Positions 35,501-42,669 of a stretch of DNA of 64,000 nucleotides are shown here, one piece after another (position 1 is the stretch's first letter; each line of letters opens with the position of its first letter). The position numbers were made by a program, and so were the translations under genes. The notes beneath the pieces were generated by a model. That model had not been told where the DNA came from. It searched no databases and worked only from the letters and a program-made list of their open reading frames with translations. The stretch covers positions 1 through 64,000 of the forward strand of contig CBFHTK010000010.1 of assembly GCA_965658745.1 (NCBI GenBank), written 5' to 3'. The stretch comes from JAHDFB01 sp965658745. GTDB taxonomy: Bacteria > Bacteroidota > Bacteroidia > Chitinophagales > Saprospiraceae.

Positions 35501-37284
35501 TCATTGGATTCAAATCCATTAGGTCCTGTCCAGCTATAGCTAATATCAATTCCCTCACTGGATCCTGATCCATCTAGAAAATTTACATTTCCATCACATA
35601 CTAAACTAATATCATCACCGGCATCAGATATAGGAACTTCCGTATCTTCAAAAACTTGCACAATAAACGGATCCGAAACACAAGTCAAAAGACCTTCTTG
35701 TTGAACAACGCTAAGTATATAAATGCCAGGTTCTGTTACCCAGGGTGATTGGTCTGTGGACGTAAATCCATTTGGGCCTTCCCAGTAGTAAAATATTCCA
35801 GGTCCATTGGACGAAAATGATCCATCAATTTGGACTGTAAATACATTGCACGTAAGTAAATCTGAAGGTGGAAGAGCAATCGCAATAGGATCTAAAACTA
35901 ACAAATCAACATTTATAACACTATCACAACCATTTTGCGATTCCAGAAAGACCTGATATTCGCCTGTTTGACAAAATTGCTGACCCCCAACAAATATGCA
36001 ATCTCCATCACAAATAATGTCCTGTGGTAAATCAGTGGTATATGCTTCTACTACTTCTAATTCAGTATATACGATACTATCGCACCCATTTCCTGCTGAA
36101 TATACATCTGTATATAAACCAGAGGTGGTTTGAAAAGCACCTTCAGCATAATAGCTCTGGCCATCACAAATAGTTACCGAATCGATTTGCTCGACTCCAT
36201 GTGGATAAATGGGTGGGCTAGGGCACACAAACTGATTATTAACGGCCCCTCCTGTACTTGCAGTAAAGCCATAATAGGCTAGACTTGATCCGTTAAAACA
36301 ATTATTGATGACGTCAAAGCTACCATTATGGATTAACGTTCCTTCAAATAAGACCTGGTAAATATTGCCAGATGGATCCCAATTGAAGGTGATTTCAAAA
36401 TATTCGTTTGTTTCTATATTTCCTCCATTTATCGAAACAGGGGCTGAAATAGAATTATTTTGATTCATATCCCCATTAATATTGACACTAGAATGATCAA
36501 AAGGGGGATCAACACCTCCATTCACGTAGGTGTCAAATTCGATAATTAATGAATTTGGTATCGTTCCTGCACCAATCTCGCCTCCCCCTACTCCACAAGT
36601 CGCTGTGCTATTGGCTTGATAGACCATGCAAATGCCATCAGCGCCTGAATCAGAAGCTCCAAAATTCATGGTCACAGTTTGTGAAAATACCTGACTAAAA
36701 TCTACTTGTTCTGGATACCAGGCACAGCCAAGTTGACCGGGCAAGTCAGTTGTTAATTGGATACATTCATCTGATATGTAATTTGCATTATTTGTCAATT
36801 CAAATAAAGGAGCGGTTAAATCCTGTTCAGTTACTCTAATTTCAAAGGTTCCATTTGGTCCACCATTTTCTGCCCATATTCGAATGAAATAGGTGGCGTT
36901 TGGAACTAAATCATCAAATGAAGTGATGGGCATGTCTGTATTCCCGCATATATCATCTTCTACACAACTCAATAAGCTTAAATTGAAACAGGGACCTTCA
37001 TAAATAGCCATCGCGGCATTAGCAAGTGTTCCAGCAATGGTAGCAATATATAATTTTCCATTTGCTGTACTTTGGACCTCAAACCAGATATCTGTTCCAA
37101 CATAATTTCCACATCCTGGATCTGATTCTGGTGAATTAGAATTATCGATATTTGAATACGTTTCAAATGCCGTCATATCATTTGCTAATACTGTAGCACT
37201 GCACGGAGTATCCCCGCCGTGCACATTGATCGAAATAAAAGATAATCCTATGAAGAAAAAGAATCTTTGGAAACGCTGAATCAT
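32533..37284 (-). CDS. Giant secreted adhesin: L-type lectin domain, 11 Ig-like repeats, T9SS type-B sorting domain
   Basis: A 1583-residue protein for export and surface attachment through the type IX system. Order: signal peptide (1-24); a cysteine-containing beta domain (about 25-155, GNYVGTDIWFEVQ); an L-type-lectin-like domain (about 160-370) with IEFDTYVNGG and YYGFTASTGGA; two short GCDS modules (about 375-465); eleven repeats of about 78 residues centred on W.GPNGF (about 465-1330); an SprB-like repeat with GGTEPYQYAV (about 1345); and a C-terminal sorting domain (about 1490-1583) with NIFSPNRDGIND, IFDRWGN and WDGKF. The repeats end in GC or equivalent, like polycystic/HYR-type modules. 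It probably binds sugars and promotes adhesion or gliding; the ligand is unknown. Confidence 0.88.
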   Translation of the reverse strand: MIQRFQRFFFFIGLSFISINVHGGDTPCSATVLANDMTAFETYSNIDNSNSPESDPGCGNYVGTDIWFEVQSTANGKLYIATIAGTLANAAMAIYEGPCFNLSLLSCVEDDICGNTDMPITSFDDLVPNATYFIRIWAENGGPNGTFEIRVTEQDLTAPLFELTNNANYISDECIQLTTDLPGQLGCAWYPEQVDFSQVFSQTVTMNFGASDSGADGICMVYQANSTATCGVGGGEIGAGTIPNSLIIEFDTYVNGGVDPPFDHSSVNINGDMNQNNSISAPVSINGGNIETNEYFEITFNWDPSGNIYQVLFEGTLIHNGSFDVINNCFNGSSLAYYGFTASTGGAVNNQFVCPSPPIYPHGVEQIDSVTICDGQSYYAEGAFQTTSGLYTDVYSAGNGCDSIVYTELEVVEAYTTDLPQDIICDGDCIFVGGQQFCQTGEYQVFLESQNGCDSVINVDLLVLDPIAIALPPSDLLTCNVFTVQIDGSFSSNGPGIFYYWEGPNGFTSTDQSPWVTEPGIYILSVVQQEGLLTCVSDPFIVQVFEDTEVPISDAGDDISLVCDGNVNFLDGSGSSEGIDISYSWTGPNGFESNEQNPVVSEAGDYIILVFDSGNGCFSTDIVTVIGDLEIATPTATGGSLNCNNVIIQITGESDLPGVEYEWTGPNGFFSTEQSPMINNPGIYELTLVTAAGCLSSDTALVNIDIEMPSIYANGDTLSCNTPSIQLFGDSDEEVSYFWTGPNGFNSNEQYPDASISGTYTLEVTAENGCTNSIDVEVFSDENVPQVQLENDTLNCTTSELPLNLVSSGDSLSFSWQGPNGFSSSDSIPLVDEAGTYILTATALNGCVVIDSLVLIESTNLPVFGLEVDTISCLSGNVQIQNTYSDSTLQFSWEGPNGFTSNSDNPTVFEPGIYQVIATGINTCQDSSFIEVFNDTVVPELTLAYNDINCTNLNANLIANSPDTTVVYTWEGPNGFSSSNNDTITNQAGQYFINITSSNGCIASQSITIEVDTLLPQSMLEADLLNCTVESTAILNMMDSLDYTYEWAGPNGFNSSLNNPIVNEGGIYLVSITGDNSCTTIDSIQILQDSIPPEILVSLVDSINCQSPTGELQVEVLSPNGMIDWEGPNGFSSSITNPSITDPGEYTITVTGLNGCKTIEFIEVTADTSAPVFEVFDVLLDCNNPSLPLNYSSDNSEVSIEWQGPNNFTSSESNPVIDEAGTYSLSLLNADGCETSQSLEVTIDTITPLFSLEGEDIPCTSSNTNIFVLNGEADWTYEWEGPNNFTSANSNITVDEPGTYLLTTANPQNGCMYSSFIEINQIEGPNTIEYSITEADCLFPDFGSIEITTIIGGTEPYQYAVDQNDNFTTAVFFDQLEPGTHTVYIQDINGCEFSEEFELNEFEELYVTLANQITLDIGVEFQIEVETNIDESQIAQIVWTPSENLDCSTCLNPVITGSSNNSYSITITDVNGCVVSATIQIRVEDVEIFIPNIFSPNRDGINDFFTVFASDSQIQQIESLQIFDRWGNQVFFGQNLNPNDPNSSWDGKFNEKEASLGVYTYLAKVVFIDDSYQIFTGDVTLIR
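33370..35850 (-). repeat. Eleven tandem Ig-like coding repeats, period about 233 bases
   Basis: Within the adhesin gene, the W.GPNGF/W.GPNNF core falls near plus positions 35765, 35515, 35281, 35047, 34825, 34588, 34361, 34130, 33893, 33663 and 33432, about 233 bases (78 codons) apart. The repeats have diverged at the DNA level, so they look old rather than freshly duplicated. Two of the eleven, the last two, have NNF instead of NGF. Confidence 0.85.
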
Positions 37285-37373
37285 GAGTAATGATGTGTCT
37301 AAAAGTAATATTCTATAATCAATTTCTAAAAATAATAAAATTAGCCTTACTAAAAATTCTTTATGAATAACTT

Positions 37374-37613
37374 CTAGCGCAAAAGTGTGAAAGATCCTTG
37401 AATGATCTGTTCTTTTCCATCTGACAAAGTGATTTTTCCAACATACGTGTAGACTCCTCTAGAAGCAGGAGTATTACTGAAAATCCGATCCCATTGGGTG
37501 TTTATATCATTTGGGCTTGTATTCTCGGCAATAAATACACAATTTCCCCACCAATCGAACATGCAAAAAAGAGCCTGAAACGTAGGGACCCTGATAGAGA
37601 CGCCCAAAAACAA
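37374..37613 (-). pseudogene. Degenerate remnant of a second T9SS type-B sorting domain
   Basis: About 60 codons match the end of the same sorting domain that closes the adhesin: FDWWGN for FDRWGN, TQWDRIF for WDG(K/T)F, RGVYTYVGKI, and a final GSFTLLR before TAG. There is no ATG at the start of the frame (only a TTG), the N-terminal NxFSPNxDGxND part is missing and the invariant Arg and Gly are changed. It lies 90 bases upstream of the adhesin start in the same direction, consistent with a truncated neighbouring adhesin gene lost by recombination or deletion. Confidence 0.65.
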
Positions 37614-38075
37614 AAAAAAATAGTCTTACAGAAATAGTTTGATTGCTCTATGTTGAAAAACTCAAAGCGTATCAAGATTTAATTCATCGGCCCTACGCCA
37701 AGATAAAATTACCTTAACAATTGATTAATGGCTTTCAATAAAGATAGGAACATTTATAATCTTGGTAAATGGATGCAGGTGAGTCGTATAGCCTAAGTTT
37801 TCATTTGGTTTACTATTTGTTCTCGACGTCTGTCAATGTCTATTAGCATCTTCTTAATCTCTAGTTCTCCTTTAGTGTATCGCTTATCTAGTATTCGTCT
37901 TGAGAAATTCTGCCTCAATAAAATTGCTCACCTCGATATATTTCATCGATTGTTTCATTCATCCGCTTATTTCCTTTGGGAATATAAACTTATTGATTTC
38001 CAGAAGAATCGAAGATACAGCACAAAACTCAAAGCAAAAAACCAAAAACGTACCCCACAACATACTCCAAACAAA
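37614..38075. other. Gene-free stretch
   Basis: About 460 AT-rich bases between the sorting-domain remnant and the tRNA-Cys terminator. I see only frames under 25 codons with no family features on either strand, no further sorting-domain match and no clear repeat. It may contain fully decayed coding DNA belonging to the remnant. Confidence 0.6.
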
Positions 38076-38111
38076 AAAATCCTTGATAATAAGTTGATTA
38101 TCAAGGATTTT
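38076..38111 (-). terminator. Intrinsic terminator of the tRNA-Cys gene
   Basis: A perfect 15-base stem (plus 38076-38090 and 38097-38111) around a 6-base loop; on the minus strand the stem is followed by TTT. It starts three bases beyond the tRNA 3' end. Confidence 0.85.
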
Positions 38112-38114
38112 ATG

Positions 38115-38185
38115 AGGTCGGTAGCGGATTTGAACCGCTGTACGAGGTTTTGCAGACCTCTGCCTAACCGCTCGGCCAACCGACC
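38115..38185 (-). tRNA. tRNA-Cys (anticodon GCA)
   Basis: On the minus strand: 7-base acceptor GGTCGGT paired with ACCGACC, discriminator T as is normal for tRNA-Cys, anticodon stem-loop GAGGT-CTGCAAA-ACCTC with GCA in the loop, and a T-arm containing GGTTCAAATCC. The length is 71 bases. No CCA is encoded. Confidence 0.95.
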
Positions 38186-38200
38186 GTTTTTGAACGAACG

Positions 38201-38235
38201 CAAAGATAATATTCTATTTCACATAAAAAAACAAA
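38201..38235 (-). promoter_or_regulatory. Promoter of tRNA-Cys
   Basis: On the minus strand TTTG (plus 38232-38235), 23-base spacer, TATCTTTG (plus 38201-38208). This is one of the best full matches to TTTG/TAnnTTTG in the window, 15 bases upstream of the mature tRNA. Confidence 0.7.
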
Positions 38236-38246
38236 CAAGCAAAAAA

Positions 38247-38564
38247 TTAGTTCTCTCTAGACTTTAATGATTGAATCTCTTGCTCTTGCTCTTTCACCAT
38301 CTTTTTCAGGTCTTTTATCTCACTCCTTAACTCCTCATTTGCCTGCTCAAGAGTCTTAATCTTACCATTCAAAATTGCATCCTCAGAGATTGTCCCAGAA
38401 CTAGTAGATTTCTCCTTACCCCAACTTTCAGGGATAACTTGCTTGATAGGTTCGATCGGGTTTTCTCCACGGAAATATGTAACCCCGAAATAAACCAATG
38501 GCAAGAAAACCACTAGAAAAATCAGAAAGCGGGCACATCCCGTCATTTTATACTTTGTAGCCAT
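38247..38564 (-). CDS. Small membrane protein with coiled-coil tail
   Basis: A 105-residue protein starting at the ATG at 38564 (an ATG eight codons earlier also works). One transmembrane helix at about 10-31 is followed by a polar linker, then a coiled coil from about 65 to the end (LEQANEELRSEIKDLKKMVKEQ has clear heptads). Topology and composition resemble small membrane-anchored scaffold or FtsB-like proteins, but no specific match is seen. It is divergent from the D-2-hydroxyacid dehydrogenase. Confidence 0.6.
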   Translation of the reverse strand: MATKYKMTGCARFLIFLVVFLPLVYFGVTYFRGENPIEPIKQVIPESWGKEKSTSSGTISEDAILNGKIKTLEQANEELRSEIKDLKKMVKEQEQEIQSLKSREN

Positions 38565-38654
38565 AAAATCTTTATTTTGATAACGCAACTTTAAAGAAGT
38601 CCGTTCATGCTGACGTAATTATTCGACAAATTGTTATACTCAGTCGATATTCAA

Positions 38655-38662
38655 CAAAATTA
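38655..38662 (-). promoter_or_regulatory. Candidate -7 element for the coiled-coil protein gene
   Basis: TAATTTTG on the minus strand, 90 bases before the start. It matches TAnnTTTG; the -33 position holds only TTGA. Confidence 0.3.
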
Positions 38663-38697
38663 AGGCAAATAATAAGCAATCAATTAAAAATAGCCTT

Positions 38698-38705
38698 TAC
38701 TTTTG
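38698..38705 (+). promoter_or_regulatory. Candidate -7 element for the hydroxyacid dehydrogenase gene
   Basis: TACTTTTG, 64 bases before the ATG at 38770. A good -7 match, without a visible -33. Confidence 0.4.
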
Positions 38706-38769
38706 CCTTTTTACTTGAAGTAGGACCCGAAAATGGGTTCATTTACAATCATCACAAATCAGTTTTATT

Positions 38770-39717
38770 ATGGCAAAAGTACTTATCAATGACGGGATTC
38801 ATCCTACCGGTGAACGTTTGATGAAGGAAGCTGGATTAGAAGTAGTAAATCACTCATATCCACAAGACGAATTATCTAGTATTCTTGGTGATTTCGATGC
38901 TATCTGTGTAAGGAGCGCAACGAAAGTTAGACAAGAGTTGATCGATCAATGTCCGAACCTTAAGATCATCGCACGAGGTGGTGTAGGTCTAGACAACATT
39001 GATGTGGCTTACGCCAAAAGTAAAGGACTACAAGTTTACAACACGCCAGCAGCATCTTCTCGCTCAGTCGCAGAACTTGCGATGACTCACATGATGAATC
39101 TTTCAAGAAGTATTCACAATTCGAATAGAGCTATGCCGGGTGAAGGTCATTCAAAATTTAAAGCTCTAAAAAAGTCTTATGCGAAAGGAGTAGAACTAGA
39201 AGGTAAGAAATTAGGAATCATTGGTTTTGGACGGATTGGACAGACCTTGGCAAGTATAGCACTTGGAATGGGTATGGAAGTGCTTCCAGTAGATCTTGTT
39301 ATAGAATCGGCAAATATTCCTGTTGGACCAAAATCAGCTAATCTGAATTTAGAATTGAAAGTAGTATCTATGGATGAGATGCTTTCACAAGCGGACTACA
39401 TAAGTCTTCATGTTCCATCAACCGATAAAGCGATTCTCGGATCTGAAGAAATGAAGAAAATGAAGCCTGGCGTTGTCTTGGTCAACACAGCGAGAGGTGG
39501 ATCAATTGATGAAGAAGCTCTTATCGAACACATTAACACAGGTCTTATCAAAGGTGCGGGTCTAGATGTATTTGTCAGCGAGCCTACGCCAAGAGAAGAC
39601 TTACTTGCTTTGGAGGCACTTTCTCTTAGTCCTCATATCGGAGCGAGTACTGCTGAAGCTCAAGAAAAAATAGGGATTGAGCTAGCGGATCAAATCATCG
39701 ATTACTTGAGCAAATAG
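38770..39717 (+). CDS. D-2-hydroxyacid dehydrogenase, 3-phosphoglycerate-dehydrogenase type
   Basis: A 315-residue NAD-dependent dehydrogenase. The substrate-binding start (NDGIHPTGERLM) and ARGGVGLDNIDV are SerA-like. The Rossmann motif is IIGFGRIGQ (about 150-158), and the catalytic Arg in NTARGGSIDE, Glu in FVSEPTPRED and His in LSPHIGAST are all present. It lacks the C-terminal ACT domain, as do short SerA enzymes. The first step of serine biosynthesis is the likely role, but a hydroxypyruvate or other reductase cannot be excluded, because serB and serC are not next to it. It is divergent from the small membrane protein gene. Confidence 0.85.
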   Translation: MAKVLINDGIHPTGERLMKEAGLEVVNHSYPQDELSSILGDFDAICVRSATKVRQELIDQCPNLKIIARGGVGLDNIDVAYAKSKGLQVYNTPAASSRSVAELAMTHMMNLSRSIHNSNRAMPGEGHSKFKALKKSYAKGVELEGKKLGIIGFGRIGQTLASIALGMGMEVLPVDLVIESANIPVGPKSANLNLELKVVSMDEMLSQADYISLHVPSTDKAILGSEEMKKMKPGVVLVNTARGGSIDEEALIEHINTGLIKGAGLDVFVSEPTPREDLLALEALSLSPHIGASTAEAQEKIGIELADQIIDYLSK

Positions 39718-39767
39718 GATATTTGCATATTGATTTTAACAACTAATTAAATATCAATATATTAATA

Positions 39768-39921
39768 TAAATTTGCGCCTGAAAGTTCTTTTTTATCTTC
39801 AATTCAAGGTATGTGAATGAACTTTTAGGTATAAAATAGTCATTGTAAGTTTTGGAAAACGGAGCGAAAGTTATTTTTATAAGCTAAAACTTTGATTTCC
39901 CTAGCTTAATGATTTATTTTG
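39768..39921 (+). promoter_or_regulatory. Two candidate promoters of acpP
   Basis: The distal motif TAAATTTG (39768-39775) matches TAnnTTTG. A proximal one, TTATTTTG (39914-39921), stands 19 bases behind TTTG (39891-39894) and starts about 37 bases before the acpP ATG. Having its own promoters fits acpP being apart from fabF. Confidence 0.4.
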
Positions 39922-39958
39922 CAGGAATTTTAATCAACAAAATCAAAAATCTATTATC

Positions 39959-40192
39959 ATGTCTGATATAGCTGAAAGAGTTAAAAAAATCATCGTTGAC
40001 AAATTAGGAGTTGACGAATCAGAAGTTTCCACAGAGGCTAGCTTCACGAACGATCTTGGAGCAGATTCACTAGACACAGTGGAGCTTATCATGGAATTCG
40101 AAAAAGAATTCGATGTATCAATTCCAGATGATCAAGCAGAGAATATTCAAACTGTTGGACAAGCAGTTAGTTATCTAGAAGCACAAGGATAA
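39959..40192 (+). CDS. acpP: Acyl carrier protein
   Basis: A 77-residue acidic carrier protein for fatty-acid synthesis. The phosphopantetheine site is DLGADSLDTVELI with the modified Ser in DSLDTVE, and the pattern VKKIIVDKLGVDESEV is typical. Monocistronic, followed by a strong terminator. In many bacteria acpP directly precedes fabF; here it is about 10 kb away. Confidence 0.97.
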   Translation: MSDIAERVKKIIVDKLGVDESEVSTEASFTNDLGADSLDTVELIMEFEKEFDVSIPDDQAENIQTVGQAVSYLEAQG

Positions 40193-40214
40193 GCAACAGC
40201 TTATTTTTAACATA

Positions 40215-40251
40215 AAAAAGCCCGGTGTTGTAAAAAACATCGGGCTTTTTT
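40215..40251. terminator. Bidirectional terminator between acpP and glutamine synthetase
   Basis: 15-base arms (40215-40229 and 40236-40250) around GTAAAA with one G-U pair and GCCCG/CGGGC at the core; flanked by A-tract and T-tract so it can serve both convergent genes. Confidence 0.85.
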
Positions 40252-40287
40252 ATTCTTAGTTTTTTCAGTGCACTTGCACTATCTATA

Positions 40288-42477
40288 TTACTTCGTGAAA
40301 AGTAATTCTCTGTACTTTGTAAGTGGCCACATCTCATCATCCACCATCATCTCTAGTTTATCAGAGTGGTATCGAATCTCTTCAAAGTAAGGTTTTACCT
40401 TGTCAGCATATGCAATTGCCTTTTCTTCAGCATCTGACATATTATTTGCCTTCTTTCGTTCATCAATCATCTCATCAACCTTCACCTTGATACCAGAAAT
40501 ATGCTCTGATATTTCCGAAATCAAATCAAGCTGCTCCTTTGCATGCGTCTTATACTCTGCACCGAAAATATCCTTCAGTCCAGTTACATTCTTGATCAAT
40601 ATATTTTGGTATCGAATAGCTACAGGAATAATATGATTTCTAGCTAAATCTCCAAGAACACGTCCTTCAATCTGAATTCTCATCATGTACTCTTCGAGTT
40701 CGATCTCATGTCTAGCTTCAAGCTCTACTTTGTTCATCACTTGGTGATCTGCGAATAGCTTCACTGTTGACTTACTGACTTTCGCTTTTAAGGCCTCTGG
40801 AGTACTCTTGATATTGTTTAGACCTCTTTTTTCTGCTTCTTTGACCCATTCATCTCCATATCCATCCCCTTCAAATCTAATTGCTTTTGACTTCTTGATA
40901 TAGTCACGTAAAACATTGAATATTGCGTCATCCTTCTTCATTTTCTTATCAGAAATCAAACTATCTACTTCTTTCTTAAATGATCGAAGTTGATCACTTA
41001 CAATTGTATTCAAAACTGTCATTGGTACAGCACAGTTTGCACTTGATCCAACCGCTCTAAATTCGAACTTATTACCTGTAAAAGCAAACGGAGATGTCCT
41101 ATTTCTATCTGTGTTATCCAACAATACGTAAGGTATCTTACCTACAACATTAAGCTTAAGATCTGTTTTCTCTTCAGGAGTCAATTCTCCCTTACTTACT
41201 TTTTCAAGATTATCTAAAGTTCTTGTAAGCTGTTCACCAATAAAAACAGATATAATAGCTGGAGGAGCCTCATTGGCACCAAGACGATGTTCATTACCAG
41301 CTGTAGCAATTGAAGATCTTAGCAGATCGGCATGCTTATGTACAGCCATAATCGTGTTGATGAAGAATGTCAAAAATTGAAGATTTGACATTGGAGTTTT
41401 TCCAGGAGCTAATAGATTTACCCCAGTATTGGTACTAAGCGACCAGTTATTATGCTTTCCAGATCCATTTACCCCTGCAAACGGTTTTTCGTGCAATAAC
41501 ACATTGAAATTATGTTTCTGCGCAACCTTGTTCATAACGTCCATTAATAATGAGTTATGATCAACTGCTAGATTAGCTTCTTCAAAGAGTGGAGCTATCT
41601 CAAACTGATTTGGGGCAACTTCATTGTGTCTCGTCTTTACCGGAATTCCTAGTTGGATACATTCCATCTCCAAGTCTCTGAGGTAAGCCATCGCTCTAGA
41701 TGGAATTGATCCAAAGTAATGATCATCTAGTTGCTGTCCTTTTGCTGGAGAGTGTCCTAATAGAGTTCTTCCCGCTAATGTTATGTCAGGTCTTGAATCA
41801 GCAAGGTCGCTATCTATCAAGAAAAATTCTTGCTCCCATCCTAGAGTAGCAATTACCTTCTTAACATTTTTGTCAAAGTACTGAGCAACATCTGATGCAG
41901 ATTTATCAATCGATTGAAGAGCTCTCAGTAAAGGAGTTTTATTATCTAGAGCTTCACCAGTATATGCTACGAATATGGTAGGTATACAAAGCGTAGTACC
42001 CATTACAAACGCTGGAGAGGTAGGATCCCAAGCAGTATATCCTCTTGCTTCGAAAGTATTTCTTATTCCACCATTTGGAAAACTTGAGGCATCTGGTTCT
42101 TGCTGTACCAATTGAGCACCACCAAATTTTTCGATAGCATTACCAGGACCAACTGGTTCAAAGAAAGCATCATGCTTTTCTGCAGTAATCCCCGTAAGAG
42201 GCTGGAACCAGTGTGTGTAGTGCGTTGCTCCAACTTCTAGAGCCCATGCTTTCATACCACTTGCAACTTGGTCTGCTATACTGTGAGAAATCTTTGTGCC
42301 GTGATCTACTGCGGCCTGAATTGCTTTGTATGCCTCGCCAGTAATAAAATTGCGCAAAGCGTCAGAATTAAAAACTTTTGCGCCGTATAATTTAGAACGC
42401 TTGTCTGAAATCTCATCAACCTCTACAGGCTTATGTTTTTGAGATTCTTTAATTGCGTGAAATCTTAGAGTTGACAT
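40288..42477 (-). CDS. glnN: Glutamine synthetase, type III
   Basis: A 729-residue GSIII enzyme (glutamate + NH3 + ATP to glutamine). The type III signatures are clear: the N-terminal beta grasp (VFNSDALRNFITGEA), GWEQEFFLID with the metal ligands, RHNEVAPNQFEIAP, the flap-region AGVNGSGKHNNWSL, and AGNEHRLGANEAPPAI. The length matches the large dodecameric GSIII of Bacteroidota, and there is no adenylylation-site tail as in type I. It is monocistronic, downstream of a convergent terminator and beneath a long perfect palindrome. That suggests nitrogen-responsive control at transcription level. Confidence 0.95.
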   Translation of the reverse strand: MSTLRFHAIKESQKHKPVEVDEISDKRSKLYGAKVFNSDALRNFITGEAYKAIQAAVDHGTKISHSIADQVASGMKAWALEVGATHYTHWFQPLTGITAEKHDAFFEPVGPGNAIEKFGGAQLVQQEPDASSFPNGGIRNTFEARGYTAWDPTSPAFVMGTTLCIPTIFVAYTGEALDNKTPLLRALQSIDKSASDVAQYFDKNVKKVIATLGWEQEFFLIDSDLADSRPDITLAGRTLLGHSPAKGQQLDDHYFGSIPSRAMAYLRDLEMECIQLGIPVKTRHNEVAPNQFEIAPLFEEANLAVDHNSLLMDVMNKVAQKHNFNVLLHEKPFAGVNGSGKHNNWSLSTNTGVNLLAPGKTPMSNLQFLTFFINTIMAVHKHADLLRSSIATAGNEHRLGANEAPPAIISVFIGEQLTRTLDNLEKVSKGELTPEEKTDLKLNVVGKIPYVLLDNTDRNRTSPFAFTGNKFEFRAVGSSANCAVPMTVLNTIVSDQLRSFKKEVDSLISDKKMKKDDAIFNVLRDYIKKSKAIRFEGDGYGDEWVKEAEKRGLNNIKSTPEALKAKVSKSTVKLFADHQVMNKVELEARHEIELEEYMMRIQIEGRVLGDLARNHIIPVAIRYQNILIKNVTGLKDIFGAEYKTHAKEQLDLISEISEHISGIKVKVDEMIDERKKANNMSDAEEKAIAYADKVKPYFEEIRYHSDKLEMMVDDEMWPLTKYRELLFTK

Positions 42478-42490
42478 AAAGAGTTTGATT

Positions 42491-42538
42491 TGTTTAAATT
42501 AATAGTTGCAAAGTTATATTAATTTAAACATCATACAA
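42491..42538 (-). promoter_or_regulatory. Promoter of glutamine synthetase III with a 14-base perfect inverted repeat
   Basis: On the minus strand TAACTTTG (plus 42509-42516) is a TAnnTTTG match 31 bases before the start, with TTG at plus 42536-42538 19 bases upstream. The -7 lies exactly in the 12-base spacer of a perfect inverted repeat: 42491-42504 (TGTTTAAATTAATA) and 42517-42530 (TATTAATTTAAACA). A protein bound to both arms would cover the promoter and the transcription start. The regulator is unknown. Confidence 0.6.
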
Positions 42539-42596
42539 CAAGCACCCTAAAAAAAATAGGGTTATTCCGTCAAATAATAGACTTTACTGAAAATTA

Positions 42597-42615
42597 ACCC
42601 CTTATTCAAAGGGGG
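42597..42615 (-). terminator. Terminator after the lipase gene
   Basis: Stem CCCCTT/AAGGGG around ATTCA, read on the minus strand and followed by a T-rich run. It lies just beyond the lipase stop. Confidence 0.5.
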
Positions 42616-42669
42616 TAAGACTTATAAAAATGGATTCACTCTACAAGACTACCCTACAAAACCCCGAAA

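Noticed and set aside
33370..35850. Regular repeats that could suggest a CRISPR array
   Set aside because: The period is about 233 bases with diverged copies inside a continuous coding frame, unlike 25-40 base direct repeats with unique spacers, and no cas genes are nearby.
37836..38267. A plus-strand open frame of 143 codons across the tRNA-Cys region
   Set aside because: It runs through the tRNA gene, its terminator and the end of the small membrane protein gene in the opposite direction, and shows no protein family features.
39727..39760. ATATTGAT/ATCAATAT inverted repeat after the hydroxyacid dehydrogenase gene
   Set aside because: AT-only 8-base arms without a T-tract are expected by chance in this base composition; not listed as terminator or operator.
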